NCBI GenBank assembly: GCA_004000515.1
Contig: CP034537.1
Span: forward strand, 4,478,001 to 4,542,000
DNA length: 64,000 nucleotides
Source of the DNA: Pseudomonas poae
GTDB lineage: Bacteria; Pseudomonadota; Gammaproteobacteria; Pseudomonadales; Pseudomonadaceae
Direction: 5' to 3'
Shown here: positions 62,783 to 64,000 of the stretch, one piece after another
How positions within the stretch are numbered: position 1 is the first letter of the stretch
Layout of the letters: every line of letters starts with the position of its first letter
Program-made: the position numbers and the translations under genes
Notes under the pieces: model-generated
What the model saw: the letters and a program-made list of their open reading frames with translations, nothing else
Databases searched by the model: none
What the model was told of the DNA's origin: nothing

Positions 62783-64000
62783 CCGGTATTACCAGAGCGA
62801 GCTCAGCGCGTTGCGGCTGCTTGGGCGGCGCTTTTCGCAGCGCAATCCTGCGCTTGCTCCCTTTCTCGCAGAGCCCGGCCAGGACCCTGATGTGGAACGG
62901 TTGCTGGAAGGTTTTGCCTTCCTCACCGGTCGCCTGCGCCAGAAGCTCGATGACGAGTTGCCTGAACTGACTCATTCGTTGATGCAGCTGTTATGGCCCA
63001 ACTACATGCGGCCGATGCCGGCGTTCAGCATCTTGCAGTTTGACCCGTTGAAGCATGTCGGACCTGGAGTGTGCGTGGCCCGGGACACGCCGGTCGAAAG
63101 TGCAGCGGTCAATGACGAGTGTTGTCGCTTTCGTACTTGTTACACCACGCAGGTCCTGCCGTTGCAATTAAGCGCCCTGGAATACAGCGTCCAAGGCGAC
63201 CGCACGTTATTGAGCCTACGCCTGGACATGAATGCAGACGGCAATTTCAGTGAATGGCCGTTTGACTCGTTACGTCTGCATTTAGCGGGTGACCGTTATA
63301 TCAGCCAGGGGTTGTACCTGGACCTGTTGCGTCATCTCCAAGGTATCGAGTTATTGCCATTGGGCCTTGATGGCTTGCCGGTCTGTGGGATCGACGGCCA
63401 GCCTGTATCGCTGCGATTGGGAGCGGATCAGGTACAGCCGGTGGGGTTCCGTGAGGACGAGGCACTGATTCCTTATCCGCTGAATACCTTCCCCGGCTAT
63501 CGCCACCTGCAGGAGTACTTCGCGTTTCCCGAAAAGTACCTGTTTGTCGATGTTGGTGGCCTGGATGCCCTGCGCCAACTTCCCGCCCAAGTGCTCGAGC
63601 AGGCGTGCGGCGTGACCTTGCGATTTGAGTTACGTACCCAATGGCAAGAGGCCCAACGACCTACTGTCGACAATGTGAAGCTTTACTGCACCCCGATCGT
63701 CAATCTCTTCACGCTGGACGCGGTGCCGATTCGCCTGGACGGTAAGCAGGATGAGTATCGGGTGCTACCTGGGGAATATGCCCGCGGTCATGCCAGTGTG
63801 TTTTCCGTGGACAACGTCACAGGCTGGCGCCCTGGCGGGTTGGGGTATCGGGCTTATGTGCCGTTCGAGTCCTTTGAACATGACAGCGACACCGAAAAGC
63901 AGGCAGGTGTGCCCAGCTACAGCATTCGCCAGCGGTTATCGGCGCAGCCAGATGAACTCGAAACCTGGTTGGGGTTCGGCAACACCCTTGGGCGTGACCA
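62772..64000 (+). CDS. tssF: TssF, type VI baseplate protein, 3' end outside window
   Basis: TssF (ImpG/VasA) is the large baseplate subunit that works with TssG and TssK. The ATG at 62772 lies inside the end of tssE. The N-terminus MSFNRYYQSELSALRLLGRR and the following FAFLTGRLRQKLDDELPELTHSLMQLLWPNYMRPMPAF are diagnostic. The frame is open to the window end, giving 409 codons of a protein that usually has about 600 residues. No frameshift is seen in the visible part. The tssG gene would be expected next. Confidence 0.94.
   Translation, partial: MSFNRYYQSELSALRLLGRRFSQRNPALAPFLAEPGQDPDVERLLEGFAFLTGRLRQKLDDELPELTHSLMQLLWPNYMRPMPAFSILQFDPLKHVGPGVCVARDTPVESAAVNDECCRFRTCYTTQVLPLQLSALEYSVQGDRTLLSLRLDMNADGNFSEWPFDSLRLHLAGDRYISQGLYLDLLRHLQGIELLPLGLDGLPVCGIDGQPVSLRLGADQVQPVGFREDEALIPYPLNTFPGYRHLQEYFAFPEKYLFVDVGGLDALRQLPAQVLEQACGVTLRFELRTQWQEAQRPTVDNVKLYCTPIVNLFTLDAVPIRLDGKQDEYRVLPGEYARGHASVFSVDNVTGWRPGGLGYRAYVPFESFEHDSDTEKQAGVPSYSIRQRLSAQPDELETWLGFGNTLGRD

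Overview
The window is a GC-rich chromosomal segment of a fluorescent Pseudomonas, most likely of the P. fluorescens group. Pointers are the lexA2-imuA-imuB-dnaE2 mutasome, an OprD porin, HglS, a 3-hydroxybutyrate locus laid out as in pseudomonads (HbcR-type regulator, permease, bdhA, aacS), yejABEF, a type VI secretion locus, and many REP palindromes built on GTGGGAGC..GGCTTGC. I see no rRNA, tRNA, phage, insertion sequence or CRISPR array.

Layout. 1-10 kb: DNA damage tolerance (lexA2 fragment, imuA, imuB, dnaE2), a hybrid sensor kinase and a UvrA2-type ATPase. 10-19 kb: a transketolase (-), a YdcH-like small protein, HglS (-), then an OprD porin followed closely by an MGH1/GH63-like glycosidase; an SCP2 protein and a histidine phosphatase (-). 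19-26 kb: sohB, a DHA2 drug-efflux pump with a divergent LysR regulator, and a polyol dehydrogenase with a sugar-type binding protein. 26-31 kb: TerC/CBS/CorC membrane protein, an unknown membrane protein, a diguanylate cyclase and a thioredoxin-like protein. 30.8-37.5 kb: an apparently sigma-54-driven amino-acid uptake and catabolism locus (binding protein, two permeases, ATPase, RidA, IclR regulator, D-amino-acid deaminase-like PLP enzyme, ketodeoxygluconate-type kinase). 37.5-46.6 kb: parvulin, a second hybrid kinase, and the ketone-body locus with a sigma-54 promoter and palindromic candidate activator sites. 46.7-52.3 kb: yejABEF peptide importer. 52.4-57.8 kb: second parvulin, LuxR regulator, class III aminotransferase, polyamine-type binding protein, DUF1543 protein, aldo/keto reductase. 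57.8-64 kb: hcp facing tssA-tssB-tssC-tssE-tssF, the last cut by the window edge.

The most important property for any reader is quality of the sequence. About 38 apparent frameshifts interrupt otherwise well-conserved genes. Nearly all are one-base losses in short homopolymer runs; three are one-base gains in runs of six A or T. They hit housekeeping and accessory genes alike, and each is repaired by changing one base. I read them as sequencing or assembly errors, not gene decay, and give full repaired gene spans with the break positions. No clearly undescribed biological system is visible. The best leads are regulatory: two sigma-54 promoters with exact GG-N10-GC spacing, palindromes at the hbcR and type VI loci, and a RidA-linked D-amino-acid gene set.
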